7,120 nt of DNA, from positions 1 through 7,120 of the forward strand of contig JANRKG010000222.1 in assembly GCA_033763635.1 (NCBI GenBank), written 5' to 3'. The position numbers and the translations under genes were made by a program. Of the stretch, positions 1 to 4,774 are shown in pieces. Origin of the DNA: JANRKG01 sp033763635 (GTDB lineage Bacteria > Cyanobacteriota > Cyanobacteriia > GCF-001939115). Within the stretch, counting starts at the first letter, position 1. Every line of letters begins with the position of its first letter. The notes below the pieces were generated by a model. It made no database searches and was not told where the DNA came from. It saw nothing but the letters and a program-made list of their open reading frames with translations.

Positions 1-1
1 C

Positions 2-166
2 ATCTACAACGTGGCAGGAATCCCGATCGCCGCAGGCATTCTCTATCCCATCTTTGGCTGGTTACTTAGTCCGATTATTGCGGGTGCAGCGATGGCATTT
101 AGCTCGGTTTCAGTTGTCACGAATGCGTTGCGGTTACGCAACTTTAAGCCTGCTAGTGTTCGCTAG
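2..166 (+). CDS. Cu(I)-transporting P1B-type ATPase, C-terminal fragment (5' end outside window)
   Basis: An open frame enters from the left edge and ends at TAG 164-166, giving 54 residues. It contains a YN-x4-P motif (YNVAGIP, residues 2-8) in one hydrophobic helix and a MxxSS motif (MAFSS, residues 31-35) in the next, followed by a short basic tail ending in ASVR. YN in transmembrane helix 7 and MxxSS in helix 8 are the established metal-site signatures of Cu(I) P1B-1 ATPases (CopA, or CtaA/PacS in cyanobacteria). The protein would pump Cu(I) out of the cytosol across the plasma or thylakoid membrane using ATP. The cupredoxin gene downstream on the same strand supports a copper role. Which paralogue it is (efflux, or delivery to plastocyanin) cannot be told, because the N-terminal metal-binding and catalytic domains lie outside the window. 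Confidence 0.9.
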   Translation: MYNVAGIPIAAGILYPIFGWLLSPIIAGAAMAFSSVSVVTNALRLRNFKPASVR

Positions 167-170
167 TCGG

Positions 171-212
171 TGATGGGTAATCAGTAACGAACGTGTTATC
201 TATTGCCCATTA
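171..212. repeat. Imperfect intergenic hairpin (GGGTAAT-type)
   Basis: TGATGGGTAAT (171-181) can pair with ATTGCCCATTA (202-212) over 11 positions, including two G-U wobbles, around a 20-nt loop. It lies 4 nt after the ATPase stop. There is no T-run after the right arm, so a classical terminator is not supported. GGGTAAT-rich intergenic repeats are common in filamentous cyanobacteria, and this may be a decayed copy or an RNA-processing hairpin between the ATPase and the small ORF. Confidence 0.4.
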
Positions 213-239
213 CAACCCACTTTGTTAAAGGAAACACTC

Positions 240-329
240 ATGTTCACTCACATCAAATTTTTCAGCACATTAGTAGGGGTTGGCTTTCTACTCGGTGTGA
301 TTTCAGGAACCATTCTCGGAGTTGTTTAG
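240..329 (+). CDS. Small single-helix membrane peptide (29 aa)
   Basis: ATG at 240 opens a 29-codon frame ending in TAG 327-329. An AAAGGA Shine-Dalgarno-like stretch lies about 6 nt upstream. The product starts MFTHIKFF and is then almost entirely hydrophobic with small residues (LVGVGFLLGVISGTILGVV), so it should form one membrane helix with a short N-terminal tail. The stop codon overlaps the GGAGAG that serves as ribosome binding site for the next gene, 11 nt before its ATG, which suggests translational coupling. Residue by residue it resembles the N-terminal signal segment of the cupredoxin protein that follows (both begin MF and share an L-x3-G-x-LLG-xx-SG pattern). It could be a genuine small protein, a coupling leader, or the remnant of a duplicated signal sequence. 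No named family is recognised. Confidence 0.55.
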   Translation: MFTHIKFFSTLVGVGFLLGVISGTILGVV

Positions 330-340
330 GAGAGATTCAA

Positions 341-880
341 ATGTTTAAGCAATCTGCAATGATAGGGAGTCTCGCAGCATTCGGTATTTTGTTGGGAATC
401 GCTTCTGGGGGCGCATTTGCTCAAACACCCCACGACGAACGTCACACAGAACAAACGGAACAGACTGGAGAGTTTCAACGAATTGACCAACCGCTGTGGA
501 TGAAAGGAGCCGTTACGGCTGGAGGGTTGGGTTTAATTGGGTTAGAGCTTTGGTGGTTTCTGTTGAGCAAGCCAAAATCACGGAGAGCCTCAACACAAGG
601 GGGTGTTCAGGAAGTTACGGTTACGGTTGATGGTGGCTATGAGCCGAGTCAAATTGTGGTGCAAGCAGGGCAACCTGTACGATTAAACTTCGATCGCAAA
701 GATCCCAGTAGTTGTTTGGAAGAAGTCAGATTTCCTGATTTCCGCATTGCTCAAGATTTGCCACTTAATCAAGTGACAGCGATCGAGTTCACTCCTGACA
801 AACCCGGAAGGTACGAGTTCACTTGCGGCATGAATATGTTCCGAGGTGTAGTCGAAGTCCAGGCTGGAGTTCATGTGTGA
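341..880 (+). CDS. Membrane-anchored cupredoxin-domain protein (copper-associated)
   Basis: The protein has 179 aa. I chose ATG 341 rather than the in-frame ATG at 203 because GGAGAG (329-334) precedes it at good spacing and a typical signal sequence begins there. Residues 1-27 form a signal peptide or anchor ending AFA-Q. Residues 28-50 are a hydrophilic His/Glu/Gln-rich loop (HDERHTEQTEQ). Residues 54-76 form a second hydrophobic helix followed by basic KPKSRR. Residues 90-173 are a cupredoxin-like beta sandwich. Likely metal ligands are Cys125 (SSC) and Cys162, Met164 and Met166 (TCGMNM); the domain contains no histidine, unlike plastocyanin or azurin. Proteins of this type are often encoded beside Cu(I) ATPases, as here. 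It may bind or hand over copper to the pump. If the second helix spans the membrane, the cupredoxin domain would lie on the cytoplasmic side. Confidence 0.85.
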   Translation: MFKQSAMIGSLAAFGILLGIASGGAFAQTPHDERHTEQTEQTGEFQRIDQPLWMKGAVTAGGLGLIGLELWWFLLSKPKSRRASTQGGVQEVTVTVDGGYEPSQIVVQAGQPVRLNFDRKDPSSCLEEVRFPDFRIAQDLPLNQVTAIEFTPDKPGRYEFTCGMNMFRGVVEVQAGVHV

Positions 881-915
881 CATGGACTTAAATCGCGGAG
901 TGATTTAAGTCCATG
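881..915. terminator. Perfect 14-bp hairpin between convergent genes
   Basis: CATGGACTTAAATC (881-894) and GATTTAAGTCCATG (902-915) are perfect inverted repeats around a 7-nt GCGGAGT loop. The left arm begins at the first base after the cupredoxin stop codon. Neither side carries a T-run, so it is not a textbook intrinsic terminator. Its place between convergent transcripts suggests it ends or stabilises the copper mRNA. It could equally be a dispersed palindromic repeat. Confidence 0.6.
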
Positions 916-986
916 CGCCTCAACCTTCTAACTCAAAGAACGCAGTCGCTTTAATGTGGCACAGATAGGTAGAGAGCAAAATTGTG

Positions 987-1487
987 TCACTTGCTATTCG
1001 CGTCAAACATCAATAAAAACTGACGTAGCAATTTCGTCAACGTTTGAGCCTCCGTCTTCGTAAACTGCTCCAGAAATTGTTTTTCCCGTTCAAACAGAAC
1101 AGGCATGACGGTATCTGTCAGTTCAATTCCTTTGGGAGTTAGCTGCACACTGACGCTGCGCCGATCTTCTGGATCACGAATGCGAACGACAACCCCATCT
1201 TGTTCCAGTCGATCGATCCGATTCGTCATCGCCCCTGATGAAAGCATCAGTAGTTCATAGAGATCGGTCGGTTTGAGTTGATAGGGCGGTCCCTGCCGCC
1301 TAAGCGTTGCCAACATATCAAACGACCAGACGTTTAACCCGTATTCCGCCAGGACGGATTCTCGGTGCTTTTCCAGTAAACGAGCAATCCGCAGGACTCG
1401 CCCTATCACCGCGAGAGCCGAGACATCTAACTGCGGAGACTCGTGTTTCCATTGTTCCAAAATTTCATCAATGCGATCGTAGTTCAT
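987..1487 (-). CDS. MarR-family transcriptional regulator
   Basis: The protein has 166 aa when started at ATG 1487 (MNYDRIDEIL). An in-frame ATG at 1508 would add seven residues but lies inside the operator palindrome. It is a winged helix-turn-helix repressor acting as a dimer on DNA. Residues 27-60 form the N-terminal dimerisation helices, and residues 81-100 (LMLSSGAMTNRIDRLEQDGV) include the recognition helix. Residues 104-120 carry the wing with the family hallmark D-P-x-D-R-R-S (DPEDRRSVSVQLTPKG), and residues 125-163 form C-terminal dimer helices. LSSGAMTNRIDRLE places it in the MarR subfamily whose genes are often divergent from drug/metabolite transporters. It lies divergent from the ydcZ/DUF2808/doxX run and probably represses both directions through the palindromes at 1499-1557. 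The effector is unknown. The C-terminal region has no cysteine, so direct thiol-oxidation sensing is unlikely. Confidence 0.93.
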   Translation of the reverse strand: MNYDRIDEILEQWKHESPQLDVSALAVIGRVLRIARLLEKHRESVLAEYGLNVWSFDMLATLRRQGPPYQLKPTDLYELLMLSSGAMTNRIDRLEQDGVVVRIRDPEDRRSVSVQLTPKGIELTDTVMPVLFEREKQFLEQFTKTEAQTLTKLLRQFLLMFDANSK

Positions 1488-1493
1488 AAAGGC

Positions 1494-1499
1494 ATTATA
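1494..1499 (-). promoter_or_regulatory. Candidate -10 box (TATAAT) for the marR gene
   Basis: Reading the minus strand, TATAAT occupies 1499-1494 and is a perfect consensus -10. No good -35 hexamer lies 16-18 bp upstream. The box overlaps the first base of the 1499-1514 palindrome, so MarR binding there would block it. A start site 7 nt downstream would fall at about 1487, the A of the chosen ATG, which would make the mRNA leaderless or nearly so. No Shine-Dalgarno is visible before that ATG, consistent with this idea. Confidence 0.45.
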
Positions 1500-1514
1500 T
1501 CTTGACATCAAGAT
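1499..1514. promoter_or_regulatory. Probable MarR operator A
   Basis: ATCTTGA (1499-1505) and TCAAGAT (1508-1514) are perfect 7-bp inverted repeats with a 2-bp CA spacer. A 16-bp palindrome with short spacing is the standard shape of a MarR dimer site. It lies immediately upstream of the marR start and touches its TATAAT. A third half-site TCTTGA at 1515-1520 follows, forming a second inverted pair TCAAGA-T-TCTTGA (1508-1520). Confidence 0.65.
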
Positions 1515-1516
1515 TC

Positions 1517-1545
1517 TTGACTTCTGTCTTTAAGTAAAGTATCTT
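1517..1545 (+). promoter_or_regulatory. Candidate forward promoter for the ydcZ-DUF2808-doxX genes
   Basis: TTGACT (1517-1522) and TATCTT (1540-1545) are separated by 17 bp and match the sigma-70-type consensus at 5/6 and 4/6 positions. The -35 overlaps the middle half-site and the -10 lies inside operator B, which is the arrangement expected for MarR repression. Transcription would start near 1552 and leave a leader of about 90 nt before the first ydcZ ATG. Another consensus TTGACA at 1502-1507 lacks a good partner -10. Confidence 0.45.
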
Positions 1546-1557
1546 GAGGTCAAGGTA
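1540..1557. promoter_or_regulatory. Probable MarR operator B
   Basis: TATCTTGA (1540-1547), GG, TCAAGGTA (1550-1557) is an 18-bp palindrome with one mismatched position per arm and the same ATCTTGA-N2-TCAAG core as operator A. Its centre is 42 bp from that of operator A, four helical turns, so two dimers would sit on the same DNA face. It overlaps the candidate -10 of the forward promoter. Confidence 0.6.
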
Positions 1558-1642
1558 AATTTGAGTTCCGAATATCCTGCTGGTTAATGCTCCAGATTTC
1601 AGGATTTACCTCACTGCAATTCATTCACCCACTGTTTCAGTT

Positions 1643-2131
1643 ATGAGCTTCTTTCCTCTGTTCCGATCGCGGAGCCTCTGGTTTCGCTGTCAAATTTGCC
1701 TTTATCTTGTGTTGTCGCTGCTAAGTGGGACTTTGTTACCGATTCAAGCCAGCATGAATGCACAGTTAGCGCGATCGCTGGCTTCGGCTCCTTTAGCGGC
1801 GAATGTTTCTTACCTGGTTGGCTTTCTAGCTTTAACAGTTTTGTTGCTCACGCGACAATTCGATCGGCCTGATTGGTTTGCATTACCGAAAGCACCGCAT
1901 TGGAGTTTAGCTGGAGGTGTGTTTGGAGCCTGGTACATTACCTCTAGCGCTTACTTTATCTCAACTTTAGGCGCAACGTTAACGCTAGGATTTGTTGTTT
2001 TTGGACAGGCGATTTCAGGTATGATTGCCGATCATTTTGGTTGGCTGGGACTACCCAAACATCGTCTAACTCGCTATCGTCGCACTGCAATTGGGCTATT
2101 AATGGTCGCAATCTTCTTTCTTGTTCAGTAG
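1643..2131 (+). CDS. YdcZ/DUF606-family membrane protein, first of a pair
   Basis: The protein has 162 aa and about five hydrophobic helices (about 19-38, 52-70, 88-110, 111-128, 148-161). Family marks are a small/polar first helix with SGTLLPIQASMNAQL (29-43), VSYLVGF (55-61), GGVFGA (91-96) and the conserved stretch from GQAISG to DHFGWLGLP (121-138). YdcZ (DUF606) proteins are short relatives of drug/metabolite transporters, often encoded as two small subunits that assemble; substrates are unknown. The second subunit-like gene is at 2813. The first ~19 residues are not typical of the family and no Shine-Dalgarno precedes ATG 1643, so translation may begin later, for example at GTG 1709. 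The gene is first after the MarR operators and divergent from marR, a common arrangement for MarR-regulated transporters. Confidence 0.85.
   Translation: MSFFPLFRSRSLWFRCQICLYLVLSLLSGTLLPIQASMNAQLARSLASAPLAANVSYLVGFLALTVLLLTRQFDRPDWFALPKAPHWSLAGGVFGAWYITSSAYFISTLGATLTLGFVVFGQAISGMIADHFGWLGLPKHRLTRYRRTAIGLLMVAIFFLVQ
1771..1778. repeat. HIP1 octamer GCGATCGC (one of four)
   Basis: Perfect GCGATCGC octamers are at 1771-1778, 3233-3240, 3642-3649 and 6163-6170, all inside coding regions. About one per 65 kb would be expected by chance, so four in 7.1 kb points to a HIP1-rich cyanobacterial genome. Confidence 0.85.
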
Positions 2132-2212
2132 TTCAACCAATCTGCAATCGCTCGCCAGAACGGATAACTATCTTTACAAACATCAATCACTCTATTTCAA
2201 GGAGAATTCACA

Positions 2213-2758
2213 ATGATTCGCTACACATTTTCACGCCTACTCAACACACTTGTGTCAGGTTCAATTTTATTGTTTGCTGCTCCTGCAATTGCAGGACCCA
2301 TTGGAGATGGGCAATATGCTTTTGATCGTGCGCCTCGTGTTATCCGTCTGACCTCCAGTTTGAGTCAAACTCATCAACCTGGAGATACTTACCGATTAGT
2401 GATCACGGTTCCTGAAGATGCAGGAGCGCCCTTACAAGCGATTCGGATTACTCAACGAAACGATCAAGAAGCGATTGTCTTTCAATCAAACGAAACTCGG
2501 ATTTTTGCCGACAATTCGGCAACTGAGATTCCTCAAATGAGTATTGGTGGAACTGAAAATGCCAGTGAGTTGCTGGTTGTTTTACATCATCCCGTTCAAC
2601 CAGGGCAAACCGTGACCTTTCATCTGAAACCAGAACAGAACCCTTCTCAAGATGGTATTTACCTTTTGGGTGTTACGGCTTATCCCAGTGGGAAAAACAG
2701 CCCTGGTTTGTTTTTAGGCTACAGTCGTCTGACCTTCCATGCACCCAGTGGGCGATAA
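2213..2758 (+). CDS. DUF2808-family secreted protein
   Basis: The protein has 181 aa. ATG 2213 follows AAGGAG (2199-2204) with 8 nt spacing. Residues 1-27 form a signal peptide ending AIA-G, so the mature protein should be exported to the periplasm or beyond. The body is beta-rich and carries family landmarks: FDRAPRVIRL near the mature N-terminus (37-46), Y-R-L-x-I-TVPEDAGAPLQAIRITQR (60-82), and a run ending ETRIFA (94-99). DUF2808 is a mainly cyanobacterial family of unknown function with a single exported domain. There are no cysteines. The gene lies 81 nt after one YdcZ gene and 54 nt before the other, all on the same strand. It may work with the transporter pair as a periplasmic partner, but that is inference from position only. 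Confidence 0.85.
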   Translation: MIRYTFSRLLNTLVSGSILLFAAPAIAGPIGDGQYAFDRAPRVIRLTSSLSQTHQPGDTYRLVITVPEDAGAPLQAIRITQRNDQEAIVFQSNETRIFADNSATEIPQMSIGGTENASELLVVLHHPVQPGQTVTFHLKPEQNPSQDGIYLLGVTAYPSGKNSPGLFLGYSRLTFHAPSGR

Positions 2759-2812
2759 GCATTCTTGAACAACCATTTTCTCTATCGCTAATGCCAGGAG
2801 GCATCAGGTGTT

Positions 2813-3274
2813 ATGGATATTCTATTCGCAATCATTGGTGCAAGTTCAGCAGGTAGTTTTTTGGCGATCGGGTCGGCTGCCAATGCTCGCTTAAAACAAA
2901 CGTTGCACTCTCCGATCGCGGCTGCCGCAATTAATTTCCTGGTTGGGTTCAGCATCTTAACACTCTTGATTGCATCAGGACTGTTCAAATCACCCAGTTT
3001 GCAACAGTTTGCTAGCGTTCCCTGGTGGGCGTTTTTAGGTGGATTGTTGGGTGCTACGTTTGTCAGTTTGAGTACATTGACCGTCCCTAAGTTAGGCTTA
3101 ACAACCGCAACCCTAGCGATCGTCTGTAGCCAAATGATGATGTCTCTTGTCATTGATCAATTTGGTTGGTTGGGTGTTCCGACTCATCCGCTCAATTTCT
3201 CTAGAGTCTTCGCAATTACTGTGTTGATTGTGGCGATCGCTCTGACTCAACTCGATCGTCAACATTCCAAGTAG
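2813..3274 (+). CDS. YdcZ/DUF606-family membrane protein, second of a pair
   Basis: The protein has 153 aa and about five hydrophobic helices (3-22, 36-55, 70-90, 95-113, 131-146). AGGAGG (2796-2801) lies 11 nt before ATG 2813, a strong if slightly distant ribosome site. It aligns with the first YdcZ protein of this window at SAANARL (21-27; SMNAQL there), AAINFLVGF (37-46; ANVSYLVGF there), GGLLGA (76-81), and SQMMMSLVIDQFGWLGVP (106-123). Unlike the first it has no N-terminal extension and ends in a charged tail (QLDRQHSK). Paired YdcZ proteins probably form antiparallel hetero-oligomers like other small drug/metabolite transporters. Substrate is unknown. It lies in the same run as the DUF2808 and doxX genes. 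Confidence 0.88.
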   Translation: MDILFAIIGASSAGSFLAIGSAANARLKQTLHSPIAAAAINFLVGFSILTLLIASGLFKSPSLQQFASVPWWAFLGGLLGATFVSLSTLTVPKLGLTTATLAIVCSQMMMSLVIDQFGWLGVPTHPLNFSRVFAITVLIVAIALTQLDRQHSK

Positions 3275-3330
3275 ATCCGGTTCGCAACCATTTTTGTTTT
3301 GTACTTAGTCAACCTTATTGGAGAAGTGCC

Positions 3331-3420
3331 ATGCAACTGTTAGAAATTGGTAAGCCGAACCCGCAACCTCCGCCATTTTATTTGACCATTCAACCTATCC
3401 AATCGGAGTTTTTATCATGA
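3331..3420 (+). CDS. Small ORF (29 aa) translationally overlapping doxX
   Basis: ATG 3331 is preceded by TTGGAGAAG with suitable spacing (GGAGAAG about 4 nt upstream). The frame runs 29 codons and its TGA (3418-3420) overlaps the doxX ATG as ATGA, a classic sign of translational coupling. The product is proline-rich and soluble (MQLLEIGKPNPQPPPF, then YLTIQPIQSEFLS) with no helix or signal. I do not recognise a family. It may be a leader peptide for doxX, a functional microprotein, or the N-terminal remnant of a lost enzyme gene. Confidence 0.5.
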   Translation: MQLLEIGKPNPQPPPFYLTIQPIQSEFLS

Positions 3421-3875
3421 AAGGACATTCTTTTCGCTCATCGTCCCTTGAAACACAAACTGAGCAATACACCTCTAGGACTGGATTGTATGCAACTCGT
3501 AATCTCTTGCCTTTAATCGCCCGTATTCTGCTTGTTGCAATCTTTTTATGGTCTGGAGCGAATAAGATCCTGCATCCCGAAGAGACTCAGGCTTATATGG
3601 CAGCATTTGGAATGCCTCTCACCTGGGTTTTCTTGCCTGCTGCGATCGCTTTAGAATTACTTGGTGGGTTGTCTATTCTTCTGGGTATCTATCCACGCTT
3701 AGGAGCCGCTGCACTGGCATTCTTTACCCTTATTACAGGGTTTATTTTCCACAGCAACTTTGCTGACCCACTTGAGCAGATTATGTTTATGAAAAACTTG
3801 GCGATGGTGGGGGGGCTGTTGTTGGTTGTGCAATATGGTGTGGGCAATACGGTTTGGCGTTCACGAGGACGGTAA
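3417..3875 (+). CDS. DoxX-family membrane protein
   Basis: The protein has 152 aa. The start ATG 3417 overlaps the stop of the 29-aa ORF, and CGGAG lies 9 nt upstream. After a hydrophilic N-terminal tail of about 28 residues there are four helices (about 32-48, 63-85, 93-112, 124-141). DoxX landmarks are LLPLIARILLVAIFLWSG (30-47) followed by NKILHPEETQAYMAAFGMP, then ALELLGGLSILLGIYPR (78-94) and the late FMKNLAMVGGLLLV (124-137). Members are linked to thiosulfate:quinone oxidoreductase (DoxD/DoxA) or to membrane redox and thiol-stress responses (DoxX with SodA and SseA in mycobacteria); most are uncharacterised. MarR-linked doxX genes are frequent in bacteria. A G7 tract (3809-3815) lies in codons for V-G-G-L. 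An exact substrate cannot be assigned. Confidence 0.9.
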   Translation: MKGHSFRSSSLETQTEQYTSRTGLYATRNLLPLIARILLVAIFLWSGANKILHPEETQAYMAAFGMPLTWVFLPAAIALELLGGLSILLGIYPRLGAAALAFFTLITGFIFHSNFADPLEQIMFMKNLAMVGGLLLVVQYGVGNTVWRSRGR

Positions 3876-3896
3876 CACATACACTTGAGGTATCCC

Positions 3897-4418
3897 ATGC
3901 AATGGCTCAATGAACCGACTGAATGGAGGCATTCAGGCAATAGGCTGACCGTTAAAACCTCTCCCAAAACAGACTTTTGGCGCACGACCCACTATGGCTT
4001 CATTCGCGACTCAGGTCACTTTTACTTCAATACCTTTAGCACTGATTTTGTGATGGAGGTTGGCATTCGCGGAAATTACAAAGATCTCTATGATCAGGCT
4101 GGAATCATGCTCCGGTTTGACGAAAAACATTGGATAAAAACTGGCATTGAATTTGTCGATGGCGTGCAAAATCTAAGCACTGTTGTTACCCATGACTATT
4201 CTGACTGGTCCATGACTCCGCTACCCAACCCGCCCGAAATCCTACACCTGCGCGTCGAACGTCACCGGGAGGCCATCCACATCTCTTACCAAGACGACAA
4301 TTTAGAGTACAGACTGTTTAGGTTGACCTATTTACTTGGTGATGAGATTCAAGCAGGCACCATGTGCGCTTCTCCAGAGGGCAATGGTTTTGAAGCGTCT
4401 TTTGAGGGCTTTGCATAG
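3897..4418 (+). CDS. DUF1349-family protein (concanavalin-like fold)
   Basis: The protein has 173 aa starting at ATG 3897, which has GAGG (3887-3890) 6 nt upstream; an in-frame TTG at 3885 overlaps that site and is less likely. There is no signal peptide or membrane segment, so it is cytosolic. Family marks are F-W-R-x-T-x-Y-G-F (27-35), DLYDQAGIMLRFDEKHWIKTGIEFVDG (63-89), HLRVERHREAIHISYQ (117-132) and a C-terminal GTMCASPEGNGFEASFEGF (154-172). DUF1349 proteins share a jelly-roll fold with laminarinase-like lectins and include yeast Ree1, which affects enolase. Bacterial members are mostly uncharacterised, with a possible carbohydrate-binding role. It begins 21 nt after doxX and is probably the last gene of the operon. 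Confidence 0.9.
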   Translation: MQWLNEPTEWRHSGNRLTVKTSPKTDFWRTTHYGFIRDSGHFYFNTFSTDFVMEVGIRGNYKDLYDQAGIMLRFDEKHWIKTGIEFVDGVQNLSTVVTHDYSDWSMTPLPNPPEILHLRVERHREAIHISYQDDNLEYRLFRLTYLLGDEIQAGTMCASPEGNGFEASFEGFA

Positions 4419-4463
4419 TGTAAATTTCTCACGTCCAAACATTCAATATGGGGGAGTAGTGTT

Positions 4464-4504
4464 CCGTCAGGAAAATTTTGACGGGTCGAAGACCCGCAAA
4501 ATTT
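4464..4504 (+). terminator. Terminator-like hairpin with competing upstream stem
   Basis: AATTTTG-a-CGGGTC (4474-4487) pairs with GACCCG-CAAAATT (4491-4503) around a GAA loop, with one bulged A. One further A-T pair outside gives about 14 bp. It lies about 55 nt after the DUF1349 stop and likely ends that transcript, although only TTTAA follows. An alternative stem CCGTCA (4464-4469) with TGACGG (4479-4484) would use the left arm and exclude the main hairpin. Confidence 0.5.
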
Positions 4505-4579
4505 AACCCCAATCATTAACCTGAATTTTGGCTACCCATCAATCATTGATTGACTGAACAGTAGTGACCTGATGTTGAT

Positions 4580-4774
4580 TAAGGAGATTTCCAGAAAAGA
4601 GTTTAGGGATTTGCAAGTTGATAAAGCACCCGTCACCGGGCTTCGGCTTCGCTCAGCCATTGATCTTGCGCGGGTTGAGCGTAGTCGAAACCTGACCCAC
4701 AGGTATGTTATTTTGCTGCATGTCCCTTAAGTAGTTGGACCCAGAGGGGAAATTGTTTTCTAAAAATCTCCTTA
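4580..4774. mobile_element. Putative MITE with 23-bp imperfect terminal inverted repeats and TA flanks
   Basis: The left end 4582-4604 (AGGAGATTTCCAGAAAAG...) and the reverse complement of 4750-4772 (AGGAGATTTTTAGAAAAC...) match at 19 of 23 positions, including the outer nine. Both ends are bordered by TA (4580-4581 and 4773-4774). TA duplication is the insertion habit of the IS630/Tc1/mariner group, so a ~191-bp non-autonomous element of that kind is the simplest reading. No transposase fragment is visible inside. The centre holds a REP-like palindrome (4640-4691) and a small ACCTG-loop-CAGGT hairpin (4690-4704). Confirmation needs other copies in the same genome. Confidence 0.5.
4640..4691. 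repeat. REP-like palindrome (CTTCG..GCTCAGCC type)
   Basis: GCTTCGGCTTCGCTCAGCC (4640-4658) and GGTTGAGCGTAGTCGAAAC (4673-4691) form an inverted repeat with 15 Watson-Crick and two G-U pairs over 19 positions and a 14-nt loop. TTCGACTACGCTCA-type palindromes are widespread intergenic repeats in cyanobacterial genomes. It is nested in the putative MITE. Confidence 0.5.

Noticed and set aside
203..340. N-terminal extension of the cupredoxin frame beginning at ATG 203
   Set aside because: The extension is not hydrophobic, overlaps the 29-aa ORF in another frame, and ATG 341 has a much better ribosome site and a normal signal peptide.
683..883. Minus-strand 66-aa frame
   Set aside because: It is antisense to the cupredoxin domain and shows no recognisable protein features.
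2788..3153. Minus-strand 121-aa frame
   Set aside because: It is fully antisense to the second YdcZ gene, whose own sequence is clearly family-like.
3882..3891. CTTGAGGT resembling a MarR half-site before the DUF1349 gene
   Set aside because: There is no second half-site, and the GAGG is explained as the ribosome binding site.
3689..3985. Minus-strand 98-aa frame
   Set aside because: It is antisense to doxX and the DUF1349 start and has no family features.
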